Of a DNA stretch of 64,000 nt, positions 22,533-34,965 are shown piece by piece. Origin of the DNA: Agapetus fuscipes (lineage: Eukaryota; Arthropoda; Insecta; Trichoptera; Glossosomatidae); assembly GCA_951799405.1 (NCBI GenBank), contig OX637346.1:7215215-7279214 (forward strand). The letters run 5' to 3'. The notes under the pieces were generated by a model. It did not search any database and was not told where the DNA came from. It saw only the letters and a list, made by a program, of their open reading frames with translations. The translations under genes and the position numbers were made by a program. The stretch's first letter is position 1. Each line of letters begins with the position of its first letter.

Positions 22533-22764
22533 ATTCCTTGACTAATAGTATGAGACTGACCCCTCTGAAAGAAATTTGTTCACTTTTGCCAATCCCACTC
22601 CAGTTTTCGGGAAGGTTGGCAAGAGTTGCAGGGCTTAAAATTGGGTTTTTATGTTGAACCTTCGCATGCGGTATGTATAAGCGTGAACTTATACGTGTCT
22701 GCTTGTGGGCATGCATTAAATATGAGCCTCAAATGCCAAAGTATCTTTGTAACTCAGATTATAT
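22533..22764 (+). mobile_element. LINE-A tail, disrupted by the LTR
   Basis: CCTTGACTAATAGTATGAGAC start, ACTCAGATTATAT end. The microsatellite tail is the insertion target of the LTR that follows. Confidence 0.8.
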
Positions 22765-23220
22765 TGTAACGAAATACACTGGTAGATGTTTATTGGTGTA
22801 CGTGTGTTTTGAGAGAATGTTCTGGCCCAGACGATTGTAATTGTAAGGTGTGTATGTAGGTAGGAAATGGACTCTTCATGAAATAAATATGTCCAGAATC
22901 GTCTATACAACTGTGGTAGTGGAAGTTTCTAGGGCAGGCTGGAATGGCCCCTAGGTTCCGCTATAAGAAGGGCGACAATGGGCTGAAGCGAGTCAGTCTT
23001 TCGAAGCACTCACACAGTGGAATATCTAGTTACTAGGGCGACCAATATGGTGTAAAATAAATGTAATCTGTGCGAAATAAATAAGTGTGTTAAAATAAAT
23101 CTGTTAGAATAAGTCTGTTAAAATAAATCTATTGTAAGAAAGTCTGTGTAAATAAACTGTATGGCTAACTTGTGTTAAACTTGTGTTTTAATTAAAAGAA
23201 CCCTAAGGAAAAACGTAACA
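22765..23220 (+). mobile_element. Solo LTR, 456 bp
   Basis: Starts TGTAACGAAATAC and ends AAAACGTAACA, the TG..CA form of LTRs. The 4-bp ATAT lies on both sides (22761-22764 and 23221-23224), a target duplication in the range used by Ty3/gypsy-type elements. Inside are a TATA-like GCTATAAGAAGG near 22960 and several AATAAA signals in a repetitive 3' part (23055-23150). No internal gag-pol is present. Most likely a solo LTR left by recombination. The plus strand is taken from the TATA and AATAAA order. Confidence 0.75.
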
Positions 23221-23689
23221 ATATATTATAGACTGTGAACCAAAATTGCATAACAACAAAAGCACGATGTACTTTTATCAACAAAACCCTAACCAAATTC
23301 TTCTTCTTTTGCCATTTTTCCCTATCTATGACAATGCTTTTTAGGCTTTCGAAAGAAGAACATTTAAATGTCTCAAAGATAATGCTGTTTTTTAAATGAA
23401 GAAATTTTGAAAAGAAAATGTGAGGGTTAGAATAAATTCTGAAGATTTTCTACACACTTTGAAGAATATTAATCCATCATCCATGCATTTCAACAATACT
23501 TCAAATTGTATAAATATGTGCATTAATAATCGTATTCTTACAAAGAAATATTAAAAAGAGACTCCTCTACCTGTTTATTATTTTGTCAAGAAGTGATGAA
23601 GTGTGAAAATGACAATTTATCATACATTTCTTTATTTGAATATTTCTCACGATGACAAATGTTCATAGGGTTTATTTTAGTGCATTTAC
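23221..23689. other. No gene recognised
   Basis: AT-rich spacer after the LTR. Confidence 0.45.
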
Positions 23690-23935
23690 CCCAAGTAGAA
23701 AACTTAACGATCAAACTCAATCAAAATATTAAAAAAAATATGTATCAAAACTAAAATAGCGCCTCTGTTAAGAATTTCAGTTTTTATATAATTTGGTAAA
23801 ATGCTGTGGTAGGGTGCACTTTGCAGCCTTTACTTCGAGTAGAACATTTTTTTAAACTCAAGCTCAGCGTGTATCAAAAATCAAATCGAAACTGAGATAG
23901 CGCCTCTAGTAAACGTTTTAGTTTGCGTAACAAAA
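23690..23935. mobile_element. Foldback MITE plus half copy
   Basis: Complete arms at 23690-23835 around AGCGCCTCTGTTAAGA. A second half with AGCGCCTCTAGTAAACG lies at 23845-23935. Confidence 0.65.
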
Positions 23936-24120
23936 AAAATAATACTGGGGTAGTGACTCGGTAATCAGTTGAGAGGTCAGCGTTTGCCTTTGTAGCATCA
24001 GGAGGTGACGAAGAGGTCTATGCCCAGGAAGGGCTGCGAGCTACCCCTGATAGAAACATGGGCTGGACACCTGGGGAGGCCCATGCACGGGACGGATGTG
24101 AATGTTAAGCTAACAAAAAC
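23936..24120. other. Unclassified GC-richer block
   Basis: Reads GGTGACGAAGAGGTCTATG..CATGCACGGGACGGATGTG. It could be a decayed LINE end, but no motif settles it. Confidence 0.3.
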
Positions 24121-24211
24121 CACCGGAGTCTTGAAAATTTGCCAAAAATATAAGTATTCTCATATTGTTTATAAATCGACATGAGAATGCGGAAATATTC
24201 TAAAACATTAA

Positions 24212-24455
24212 CAGTGCTTTTCTTAGACATTTTGGTTGTCCGTTGAGCCTACGCTTTGAAAAACTAACGATGCCTGGGCTGGAAGTCTCATCACCACGGT
24301 CGTTCTTACCTACAGCATTTTGGTAACATTTGTATGAAGACTTATCAGCTGTTCACTTGCGGCCATCTTGGATTGACAGGTCTTCATACAAATGCATCAT
24401 TAGTTTATCAAAGCGATGGCTCAACGGACGACTAAAATGTCTAAGAATAGCACCG
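24212..24455. mobile_element. MITE with ~60-bp TIRs
   Basis: CAGTGCTTTTCTTAGACATT.. at the left and its complement ..TGTCTAAGAATAGCACCG at the right, about 88% alike over 60 bp. An inner inverted pair, CATTTGTATGAAGAC / GTCTTCATACAAATG, is also present. The ends resemble hAT-type TIRs, but I found no 8-bp duplication. Confidence 0.7.
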
Positions 24456-24639
24456 TCTGTGTCAATTATTTGTTTTCTGCAGACACAGGTTTATTATTTT
24501 TTTATGATATATTGTGACTTTAGCGGATTCAGCATAATAAATTTCGTCTCAGTCTTTTTAAGTCATGAAAGACAACATAAAAAGAGGTCGATTTTTGCAA
24601 AACCATACATGCAATGACAAAAATGAACATAGATATCCT

Positions 24640-24705
24640 AAGGGATATTTTGTAGACACACCTGCAGCATGAGTAAGCGCAAACTTCTACGTGTGTTGTG
24701 TGTAG
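24640..24705 (+). mobile_element. LINE-A tail scrap
   Basis: GTAGACACACCTGCAGCATG and TAAGCGCAAACTTCTACGTG match the middle of the tail. Confidence 0.45.
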
Positions 24706-25237
24706 TAGGCGAAAATAAATATTCATTGACTTAATTCTGTGGATTAAATTACAGATACACAAAAATGATCACAACAAAGTTCATTATCAAGAAAATCCTT
24801 GATTACAGTTATCTTTGTGAATGTCGTAGAAGAAATATAAGTTTATTCTAGGGAGCAGTATTTTTATTTGCTTTGGTAATCCAGGTAGTTTTTGGCAGCA
24901 CTTTGGGACCGTCTACTGTTTCTAGGCAAGGCGTTAAAATACGATTTGAAGGGTCCCTTTTCGGACCTCACAAATGTCCTAGGGTTTGTTTGTGTGCCCG
25001 TATGATTGTGGCTAATTTTATTTCAAATCAATGAACACTTAAAGCTTACCGGATATTCTCTATACATGTGTAAAATATCTATATGAACATACCGGATGTG
25101 TATTATTTTTCTTCGACTATTCACGCATTTGTAAGGGTTGAATGACCAATAAAGCTTTTAGCTTAGGTACCGTATCAAGAAGTATAAACTTAACAGTACA
25201 AGCTGATTTTAAAATAACATTTTTTAAGGGGTATAAA
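24706..25237. other. No gene recognised
   Basis: AT-rich spacer. Confidence 0.4.
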
Positions 25238-25530
25238 CGCAACTAAGCTATACATGTAGTAAAACTTCTTTTCACGTTGTCCACAAATGGGTCGCATGTT
25301 CCCAGTGGAACCCATTTAATTTGACTTAAAAGGGGGCTGGCCTTATGTAAACCACTTCAGTTGAAGTTGAGGTTTAGCAGCTTCCGAGGGCACTGGTACT
25401 CAGTTTTTATGAAGGCTAAGTAAACCTTCCTGGTATTTTATTTTCGGTTTGAAATAAACACCGAAACGAAAATCGATTCCAAGCTATTGGCATGGAATGA
25501 AGGCATTGTACCAACTTAGCTATGGACTGG
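25238..25530 (-). mobile_element. SINE-B, old full-length copy
   Basis: Tail end CGCAACTAAGCTATACATG, body CCACTTCAGTTGAAGT, decayed head ending TAGCTATGGACTGGAC. Confidence 0.8.
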
Positions 25531-26202
25531 ACAATTTCATTTTATTTTTTAATATTTACGTGATTATGGAAAAAATTACGAAGTGTTTTTTACTTACTCA
25601 TGAAAATTTTGAAGCATAACTTGTACATACAATATTATACTTAAATATTCAGTTTTAATCTGTCATTTATAAATATGCATAATTTCTAATCATTTCATCC
25701 AAATGAAAGGATCAGGAATGCATAAAAGTATTCTCTACACAAAACTCTCTCTGTTTGATAAGTAGCCATACCAGCTCCTCGAGAGTCTGCTCTCCCGATA
25801 CAATAAAACATTATATTTATTATAATAGAAAATAATGCAATGGAAGTCCAAACGAAATAATATCATATTTCATTTCTTTATTTGTGATGTCGGTCGTTTT
25901 GTAGACAAGTCCTAGACAAAGTTTTTCAAAGGCAGAATAAAAGAAACGTCAGTGGGTTTTTGTTATTATTTTGTTCCCCGGGCTTTAAGTAGTGTGGGGT
26001 AGACGCACTATATCGTATAATATGGTATTATACGCGGTGCATACTTCCGACTGGACACAGGCTTTGTATGGTCTACGATAGGGGTGAGAATGTGTTTTTC
26101 TTGTGTGATCTTTTTTATATTCTCTGTATTTTTTGGAATCTTAGAGGCTACTTTTTGATTTTTTTATATTTCATTTGGCTGATTCCTCTGTTTGTGTTCC
26201 TA
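25531..26202. other. No gene recognised
   Basis: AT-rich. No feature beyond short homopolymers. Confidence 0.45.
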
Positions 26203-26312
26203 GAATAAAAGGTTGGTATGAGGCTGACCACTCATACTGTACAAAACGGTTCACTATGCCAATGTCACCCCTTCTCTCAGGGAAGGTCGGCAAGAGTTAC
26301 GGGGCTGGTCAC
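26203..26312 (+). mobile_element. LINE-A tail, 3' side missing
   Basis: AAAAGGTTGGTATGAGGCTG through GGGAAGGTCGGCAAGAGTTA, then homology stops. Confidence 0.75.
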
Positions 26313-28290
26313 GTATTGCACCCCCGCCTGACTACGCAGGAATACATTATTTTCTTGTCACTAGTTTAAAGAAGTATTTAAAAAACATGATATTCCTACA
26401 GCTCTAGAGGATTTTTTGTTGCCGAATATTATATTAACACAGTACTTGTAAGGTCCCAAATGCAAAGTACTGATATTATTGTTTATTATTATAATAATTT
26501 TGATATATTTTAAGGCCGGTTTCATAGATAACAGATACATTTTTTGGACAAAATTTCATCTAAAGATAAATAAACTGCTATTTTTTTTTAATAATACTAG
26601 TACAACATGAGTATTCAGTACACTTATCTGTCACTTTTTAATTTAATGGAATAAAAAAATAGTACTTGTTTACGACCAATGTAGGTACCAATCTGGATTA
26701 TATAATATTGTTCTTGCAAAAAAGAAAACACATTCATACTGGACTACAATTCTCATAACCTTGTTGTTTTTTTCCTGACACTATGTGTAATTTTTTTTTA
26801 ATCAAACAAAAACTTTTTTGTATCTAATACAAAATCACTTAATAATACATTTTACGTGTGCCAGCCCTTGCAGTAATATTCTGTGCATGGTTGGGGGAGC
26901 GCATTTTGTTCGTAATACCAAAGAATATTATTTTGTATTACACTAAGGAAGAATGCTACACACTCGTACAACGAGTGAGCATAATAGACGAACGAATAGT
27001 ACAATGATAATTATTACCTTTGTGCGCTGAAAGGAGTAAAGTTTTTTTGAAAATGTGGATACTTCTGATATTTGATACCCCACGTCCAGCTGAGATGGAT
27101 GCAATAATAGGTACGACTTAATTACACATTCAATAACTGGACATTTGGATTGTGATTTTTTATGCTCTATCAGAACTATAGGATTGGGTTGTGAGAAATT
27201 CAACGGAATTCTTATGAACTTCAGATGGGGTAAAAAAAAAACAAAATGTTTGACGAAACGTTGAGAGATTCTGCATTCTCTATTTTATTGAAAAACATAA
27301 AAATCGTTTCAGTTAATTGTACATTCAACAGTTTTTATGCTATTTTTAAATCTTCCACCTCTTACCACCTTTCTCAGAATCAGGGGTAACTTGACCAATA
27401 TATTGTTGATTGATCAGAGTACGATCACTGTCGAATAGTAACCTTTTATGTCAATGCATTATTTTTTTTATGAACTTATCTATTCATTTCAGTTTTAGGA
27501 ATTTATGGCGTGACAGCTTTCTGAATTTCTCATTCTTGAATGTGAAATTAAAATGAATGACTCCTGTTGGTCACGGAGCCAACGAAACGTCGATACAACT
27601 CAAGTTCTCTACCTAAGAACTCGTTCGGAAATATTCGTTTTATATTTAATAAATAAAATCTCAGAATGACATTGTTAACTGCATCTGCAGCGGATTCCCA
27701 GTAGCCCCAAAGTATTATTTATTTATTGTTCACAATAGTCGTAAGGAATACTACTCAAAATATTATGCTTTAGTTTCAATAACACGAGCGCTCTTTTAGC
27801 CTATAGATTATTGTTTTTTTTTTGTGCTGATGCTTTTAACCTTGCGGTAAGGCCTACTAGCACTATAAAAAAATATGACCATCCATGTGCCGTGGATGCT
27901 TTGGACATACTGCGAGGAGGGTTTGGACATTTAATATCGCAGATTTCGGAATACCCATTTGAAATCTGATAAACTTAATTATGCACTAGTGACAAATCGA
28001 ATTATTTCTGCATGATACATTTACGTAGACATGTTTCCATGTGAAACAAAGGCCGGACCCCTTAATAGGGCATTGTAAAGGGGCCGGCCAGATCCTGTTA
28101 CCCATAATTGAATTATTACTTGAAAGCTAATTCTCCAAATTGACCATGCAGCTCTTTACCTCTGTCGAGAGTGGCTGGCAACCATTAAACAACATTACAT
28201 GTTATGGCCAATACATTCACCCCCGACTGTAAACAAAATTTGGCTACCATTTTGCGAATGTTGGTGAGACTCAGAGTTGATGTTTTATCT
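26313..28290. other. Long AT-rich spacer
   Basis: At 27566-27588 a 5-bp hairpin GTTGG/CCAAC is followed by GAAAC, half of a hammerhead-like core without a good CTGANGA box. The 86-codon minus frame at 26943-27203 is unremarkable. Confidence 0.4.
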
Positions 28291-28540
28291 CCGTAGTGCT
28301 TGTTTGTCTTTTGTCCATCAGAAGTTATTTCACATGAGCAATGTTTGTGTGTGTACTGGACCAATGTGTATTATGAAAACTTGAAATTTATTTAAAAAAT
28401 ACTTAAAACAACTCATACATTATCGTGTTTAACGTTTTTTCTTAGCTCAAATTGTGAAGAATGTGATTCTTAAGACAATTTCATTTAAAGATTATCTTTT
28501 AATCAAATGGTAGATAAGCCAATCAAGCACTGCGGGGACG
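28291..28540. mobile_element. MITE family H, copy 1
   Basis: TAGTGCTTGTTTG at the left, CAATCAAGCACTGCGGGGACG at the right. Collinear with 32647-32890 and 54144-54372 (CACATGAGCAATGTTTG, AAGAATGTGATTCTTAAGAC). Confidence 0.7.
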
Positions 28541-28879
28541 ATTTGTATCTACATAATCGTTTTGTGAACTCTTAATATACTCAACACAGAGGGCTTAAAA
28601 AATGTGCAAAATTGAATGATATTGAAATGAGTTATAAATGTAAGAAAATAACCGTGAAAATTTCGCATGTAACAATATATGTACATTTGGATTTTAAGAA
28701 TAAATAAACCCTGATTAATTTACGATGTAAGCTTTGTATCCTTTAAATAAAATTGTGTACACTGAAAAAAACGTAATTTTGTATTCGTGTTTATATTTAA
28801 AATGATGATATAAAAAAATCTTAGTTTAATGATGAAAATATTTTAGTATTTTATACTTTAGTTAAACTGCGTATGTAAA
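28541..28879. other. No gene recognised
   Basis: AT-rich spacer. Confidence 0.4.
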
Positions 28880-29130
28880 AAATTTAAAGCATATTGTTTA
28901 CTAAAAAAACGTTTTTACAATTTGTACAGTTTTCTCACAGTGCTGAAAAACGCTTTGTTTTAAAAAGGACTTCAGTTCAGTACCCCGAGTACAAAACATT
29001 TCGTAAAACTGACTGCTTACATAAACAATGTATGAAATTAACGACAGCACTGCTAGAGTGCGGTTTAGTTTTCATACTTTTTTCTATGTACGCAATCGAG
29101 GTTAGTTTAGGGCAATGTTTTATACTAAGG
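28880..29130. mobile_element. Foldback MITE, 'CTCTC' variant
   Basis: ACCCCGAGTACAAAACATTT at the left and AATGTTTTATACTAAGGGC at the right, centre CAGCACTGCTAGAGTGCGG. An extra half copy lies on the left. Confidence 0.55.
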
Positions 29131-29364
29131 GCACAGACTGGGTTCACATTGAAAATAGCTCCAATATTGACTCTCTGCGTCATAAATTTAGAATAATGAA
29201 ATGTTTTCAGCATGCTAATGTGTTTGCCATTACACGGTTCACTCACTCACTGGTCAAAGGCGTTCACGAGAAAATAGTTTATTAGAAAATGGCATAGAGA
29301 ATACCTTTAGTTTATTATTACTTTGGCGTCTGATTTTTGATTTAGCATATTTATAGCACTGTAA

Positions 29365-29517
29365 GTACACAACTTTTCATTAACACTCACTCAAAACGTT
29401 AACTGAAAAGTATATTGAAACTAAAAGACAACCTCTATTGAAGGATTTGGTTTCTATATGTTTTTGGTTAACGCACAAATGTCCATTAAGTTTTACACTT
29501 GGCGTACCTGTCTAGAA
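29365..29517. mobile_element. Foldback MITE
   Basis: AACACTCACTCAAAACGTTAA mirrors TTAACGCACAAATGTCCATT around AACCTCTATTGAAGGATTTGG. Confidence 0.6.
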
Positions 29518-30004
29518 TAAAAACAGCTTACAATGTAATTCACAAACATTTAATGCATAGATGATTCGCAGTTCATTGTTTCAAGTTTGTATTAAAAATT
29601 CACAGTGAGTGACGGATGAACCATGGACTTGCTTTTTGTGAATTAAACCGTTGGTTTCCAAGTAAAAGTTTACGCCTGAAATGTGTAATTTTGAATTTTA
29701 TCATAGTTCAATCAACGATGTCAATGTCACCTTTCTGTGTAAGCATCACATAAAATATTTTTTAAGCGTGTATATTTTTGGTAATTTTTCGATAAAATAT
29801 TTGGAATACGTAATTACGAAGAGGTCAAAAAGAAATGAATGAATTGCATTCATTTAAAGATATTTAATTATTGTAATTTTTTTTTTTCTAAAATCTAAAA
29901 AAAACTCTATGCCATATCATTTCATAAATAGTTCCAATAGATTCATTACAAATTAGTTTTTTATCTCAGCGGGCAAACGTCACACTTTTATGAGACTTTG
30001 TACA
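29518..30004. other. No gene recognised
   Basis: AT-rich with a T run at 29878-29887. Confidence 0.4.
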
Positions 30005-30212
30005 TCTATAATCTAAGTTGCAAGGATATATTCATTCAAAGCTCTCAGATGTATGCCCACAAACAAACACGTGTAGTTCGCGCTTACAAATGCTAATTGT
30101 GTACTTACAAATAAAATCCAAACCTCAAATGAACATAAGCCCTGCAACTCTTGCCGACATTCCCTGAAACAGGAGTGACATTGGCAAAGTGAACCATTTT
30201 TTACAGTATTTT
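30005..30212 (-). mobile_element. LINE-A tail, ATTATAG subfamily
   Basis: CTATAATCTAAGTTGCAAGG at the left, truncated in the CATTTTTTACAGTA block at the right. Almost identical to 61250-61445. Confidence 0.85.
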
Positions 30213-30379
30213 TTCATAGTAATGGATAAAAAAAAGTGTATTTTCCCTAGTAACTCGACCGTGTAAAGACACAATTTTCTCTACGACAATTCATGTGCGA
30301 TGAAAATAATTTAATTATTTTCTTATACATAATTTTTTTTTTCAAAAAACCATTTATAGTGAATAAAGAAAACAAATTA

Positions 30380-30720
30380 ATTATAATCAAAATCCTTGCA
30401 GATTTTCTCTTTGTAAATCTCAGTCACAGATGAACACGGGTGAAATCAATTAATTTCAATTGTAGATCGGCCCGTGGCATCCTCAATTACTTCCCCATTG
30501 TTGGACCACTATAAATATGGTTTCCCTGCCTGCTCCAAGGTCTGCAGCTTTGTGAAGTGGCCACCAGGGGATGACCCCAAATCATAAATTAAAATGGACA
30601 TGCTCAAACGGTGGGGGTGGTCAAACGAAGTGCAACCTAACGCACCCTCCAGCCGACTCTCTCAAGCTTTTCCTTGTAATTTTCACACGATGGCGTCAAA
30701 GATAAAACACTATTGAATCG
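30380..30720. promoter_or_regulatory. Candidate cis-regulatory stretch
   Basis: Single-copy, GC-richer than its surroundings. It contains ATCAATTAATTTCAATTG, a TATAAATA run at 30509, and CCACCAGGGGATG (30551), which resembles a CTCF-type core but deviates at the end. Function is not shown by the sequence. Confidence 0.22.
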
Positions 30721-30894
30721 GTAGCTTAAAGGTTAAAATAATAAAAAACATAATTAAGTACAATTTTTTTTGTTCCACCTTATTGAAAATAGTACTTGAT
30801 TCAAAAACGTTTTCTGAATGGCTTAATTAATCATTCGAAATTGATAAAAAAAACTATATTTGTTACCATAATTTTATTACACAGTATTTTTTTC

Positions 30895-30990
30895 TGTAAG
30901 GCGGCTGGATGACATCAAATATGAATATGGCACAAAAAAAAGTATCGAGAATATTGCAAGAAGCAACGTACTATATCACACATTACAATG
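30895..30990 (+). pseudogene. LINE-D-like scrap
   Basis: AGGCGGCTGGATGACATCAAA reads RRLDDIK, as in the LINE-D end near 37620-37650. Nothing else survives. Confidence 0.3.
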
Positions 30991-32646
30991 ATTGTAATTC
31001 AATCAAAAGTTAGCAGAGCTCTAAAGAAGATGTAAGCAGAATAGTACCGAAACTTAAGCAAAAGAAAAGAAGATAAAAACGAAGAATAAAGCAATGAACC
31101 AAGGTAGAGGGCCTGGAAAAACAATTACACGCATCTGAATCTCGTCGAGAAAGCTTGAAAATACTGAAATATTTTGTATTAAACATATTTGAATACTTAA
31201 ACAGGAGTAAAGGTTTCGTTGAGTGAATGTGTGAATTAGAGGCGAAAAGATGAAGGTGCTGGGGGGAATAGCAGACCCAGATGGGTGGAAGGGGGAGGGT
31301 AGGGCGGGTGAGGCAGTGACCTAGGGCGCCATTCATCTATTACAGGGATGCTAGTAGTTTATATAGAAACGTGCTTAAAGAGTCATTTTGTGTAGTACAT
31401 AAATAAACGATGCCAAATTAAGAAAAAAATATAGATGGAAGATGAAGAAATCCACTTAATATCTTGACAAGGTACAATCTTAATTTTGCAAAAAAAATTG
31501 TGTCCATTTTTGGAAATATAATTACTTTTATTGTAGTCCGTAGCAGCTGTTGACAAAATTATTGACAAAACAGCTCTTAAAAAAAATAAGGGATTTCTTC
31601 CGCAGAAATGTTATTTACATAGATCCAGAGAAATATTCATTCAGCCATAATTTGAGATTTTTTATTGCTATTAAAACTTTAATGAAAGTTAGTTTAATTG
31701 GATTTATTGAAATATTCGAATCAAAGTCTGAGATAAAACCTACATGGACATAGAAAAGCTTATATTTTATTTTCCATTCTGAAAGTGTCTTACAATTTTA
31801 AAATTGCTTTGAAAGGTTTTCTCGGTTCATATTTTGGTTAACCATGGAGCCCTATCCAACAAAGATCTAGCTTGAAGAAGAAAATTTTGACATGATAAAA
31901 TTTCTAAGAAAAATACTTAGGTTTTGCTTCAATACCTCAAATTTAGCAAATTATACAAAAAATTGTTTAATTTTTACATAAAATTTTCGCTCTGTGAGTA
32001 TTTATTTTCAGAATTCTCTTTAGGTGTGCAATACTCATTCTAAGCAATCACGCCCGAAGAGTTTTCAAGACCAAATCAGTGTAGTGGGTATTGTATGGGG
32101 TGTGCCTCCCCTTCTGCCATTATAAAAGGCTCTGACTTTACTCCTGTGAGGCTTTCTGTAATTATACAGCTTCGTATTTGGTCTCACTATTTCAAAGCTC
32201 GTAGACCCTTGGTGGTAATGATTTCTGATGCCCTACGATCCGATACTTCCATCTACTAGTATAAGCAAAATTCTACAAGCAGAAAGGTGACCCTAGATTT
32301 ATTTCATACATTTTTAAGTATAAAAATATTGATTCGTATTTTTTCTCGTTAATACTAGTCCATTACTTATATTATTATCATTTCTGGTATAAAAATCCTT
32401 TGCAAACTTTTTCATAGCTTGGAATAAATATGGAACAAATTGGAAACATTCACACAACTAGAGAAATTAATGGTTGCAACCATTTCATAAAAAATACCAT
32501 TTTAGTTTTGTTTTTTTAAACTGATTTTCTTATTTTGTAACGTACCTAAATATAATTTTACTGGTATTCATTATTTTAGTTTTATATATTAAGTTTTTTC
32601 CGGGTTTTCTTTACTCAACGGATACCCGTTTTATGGAATATATGTT
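30991..32646. other. No gene recognised
   Basis: A 108-codon minus frame at 31010-31336 is serine- and leucine-rich with no domain. The remainder is AT-rich. Confidence 0.4.
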
Positions 32647-32890
32647 ACGTTCCCTTAGTGTTTGTTTGTTTTATGTCCATCAGAGGTACTTTCACATGAG
32701 CAATGTTTGCATGTGTACGGGACCAATGTGTCTTATGAAAACTAGAAATTTATTTTAAAAATACTTAAAAAAACTCTCACAGTATCGTTTTATCTTAGTC
32801 AGAATGTGATTCTTAAGACAATTTCATTAAAAGGCCATCTTTGCATCAAATGGTATAATATAAACCAAATAAGCACTAGGGGGGTGATTA
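32647..32890. mobile_element. MITE family H, copy 2
   Basis: ACGTTCCCTTAGTGTTTGTT at the left, CCAAATAAGCACTAGGGGGG at the right. The interior is collinear with copies 1 and 3. Confidence 0.7.
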
Positions 32891-33039
32891 ATGAAAGGCA
32901 TATCTATTCATGTTAATTTTATAGGATTTGTTCACGATTTGGGATATACGCTCTGCCCGACACCGGTTTATATTTTCTCTATTGAATATTCGTTACTCAC
33001 TTACTACTATGAAAAATAAAATGTGTAAAAAATCCTGTT

Positions 33040-33235
33040 CTTAATCTAAGTTGCAAAGATAATATGTATCATTGGAGATTCATATAAAATGCATTCCCAC
33101 AAGCAGACACGCATAATTTCGCGCTCACACATGCCGCATGTGGACCTACAATATAAAAACCCAATCTCAAATGAACATAAGCCCTGCAACTCTTGCTGCC
33201 CTTTCCTGAAACAGGGGTGACATTGGCAAAGTGAT
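33040..33235 (-). mobile_element. LINE-A tail, TTAGAT subfamily
   Basis: TTAATCTAAGTTGCAAAG at the left, truncated at GGCAAAGTGA. Confidence 0.85.
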
Positions 33236-33599
33236 ACTGATATGTAAAAACTATTTACTCGTAAATACATTATATAACATCATAATATTTTATGTTCATT
33301 GAACTGCATCGTCGGGGGAATAATCCACTTTTATGACGATAAAAAAGTAGACATTTTTTCCATTTATCGGGCCAAGCTTAACAGCTTAATAAAATACCCT
33401 ATTGTGTTATTCCTAGGGGTCGCAAGTAAGAAATATTTGTTGCTTTCAGCGGTGACATAATTCTTGTAAGATATTTGGTGAGAGCCTTTGTGTTTGACGC
33501 AAGACTTCACCTCCCCTTTGCGTTTCAACTCGACCGTAGCGTTTTACTTTTACTCATTGAGTAGAGAGAATAATATTATAGAGGAGTAAAAATTAGCTT
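33236..33599. other. Foldback scrap
   Basis: CAACTCGACCGTAGCGTTTTAC at 33526 is one foldback arm. Otherwise AT-rich. Confidence 0.4.
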
Positions 33600-34060
33600 A
33601 CACATTGATGCATACTTTGGAGCACAGTTGTACCCAGTCCTGTCAAAGTACAATTTAAAAATCAAATTGTCACATGTTCAATCCTGTATTTTCTTGCTTT
33701 TTCCGTTATGTATATCGACAACCAATAACTACAAAATATGCCACAATGTCTTCAAATAATGCATTTTACGTTTAAAAATTGTCAAAATTACAGATCAAAG
33801 GGTTTATAACGCGTGCGCTCAATGTTCGCGCAGGAATGAATATCAATGCTGCCAACATTCTGGAAATATTTCATAGTTTCATCCAAGTTTTTTTGTATAC
33901 AACTAAATGGCACACTGAAAATCTTTGTTTTCTTTCTTACTAAGGACCGTTTGTGTAAGTAAGTTGAAACAGATATATAATATAATGTCTATTTTCGTTA
34001 AAATAATTTATTTTCCACAGATATCATAATTCAATGGTTATACCTAAAATGTATGTCAAA
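33600..34060 (+). repeat. Family F repeat, copy 2
   Basis: Collinear with 8430-8880: CAGTCCTGTCAAAG, GCCACAATGTCTTCAAA, GTTTTTTTGTATACAA, TAAGTAAGTTGAAAC. Confidence 0.7.
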
Positions 34061-34717
34061 CGAAAAAGCGCTGTTTCAGTCTCCTTAGATTTCTTGTGAA
34101 AAGCCATGGTTGATTTTAGGCGTAAAGTTTTTTTACTTAGGACAGAGGACAAAGGACAGTTTTTCGGTTGTCTGAGATTAGGTTGAAGAGGAAATGACTT
34201 GCCTGGGCCCTTCGGACGTGGTCAAGCAATGCTGTACTTGATCCGTTGTTTGTGGGCTGAAATTAGGTACTGATATAATTGAATAAACTTTGTCTTCAGG
34301 GGTCAGCGGTGGAATAAAACTATTATTGTATTATAAACCATCACTTAAGAGGAAGTTTTTTGACGTGTGAATATCAGTGCCGAACTCCAACCATCAATAA
34401 GATATGTAAACCTACCTTGAAAAGCTTATGGGGAATACAAGAAACGATTGAGCCAAGAAGGGTCAATAACTCCGATGACATTATGACTGAATAATATATT
34501 GAAGTCTTCAGCCACAATGTCTGAAAAAAATCATTCTTATATTTAATCGGTTAATTTACCAACCAACAGTTACCGTGCTGCAGTGCTTTAAACCATTTTT
34601 AACGCAAAAAAATATTTTGGGTCGCATTTTTTAGTTCTTTTCTTTGTCGTATGGAACCAAATTGGATACTTCGTTAATAATTAAATATATTTCAATCAAC
34701 CATTCATTTATATCTAT
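34061..34717. other. No gene recognised
   Basis: AT-rich spacer. Confidence 0.4.
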
Positions 34718-34965
34718 AATCTAAGTTGCAAGGATATATTAACATTTAAAGCTCATATCAAATACATGCCCACAAACAAACACGTGTAAGTGCGCACTTA
34801 TAAATGCTGAATGTGTACTTACATATTGAAATCCAAACTTATAATGTACATACACCCTACAACTTTTGCCGACCTTCCCTGGAACAGGGGTGACATTCGT
34901 AAAGTGAACCATTTTTACAGTATGGGTGGTCAGTCTCATACCAACCTATAAGCCAAGGAATGCTG
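34718..34965 (-). mobile_element. LINE-A tail, ATTATAG subfamily
   Basis: Complete tail, CTATAATCTAAGTTGCAAGG to ATAAGCCAAGGAAT. Confidence 0.87.

Noticed and set aside
30551..30563. CTCF insulator site
   Set aside because: CCACCAGGGGATG deviates from the core at the last positions; one weak match proves nothing.
31010..31336. 108-codon minus frame, hydrophobic at one end
   Set aside because: No signal-peptide logic, no domain, composition of spacer DNA.
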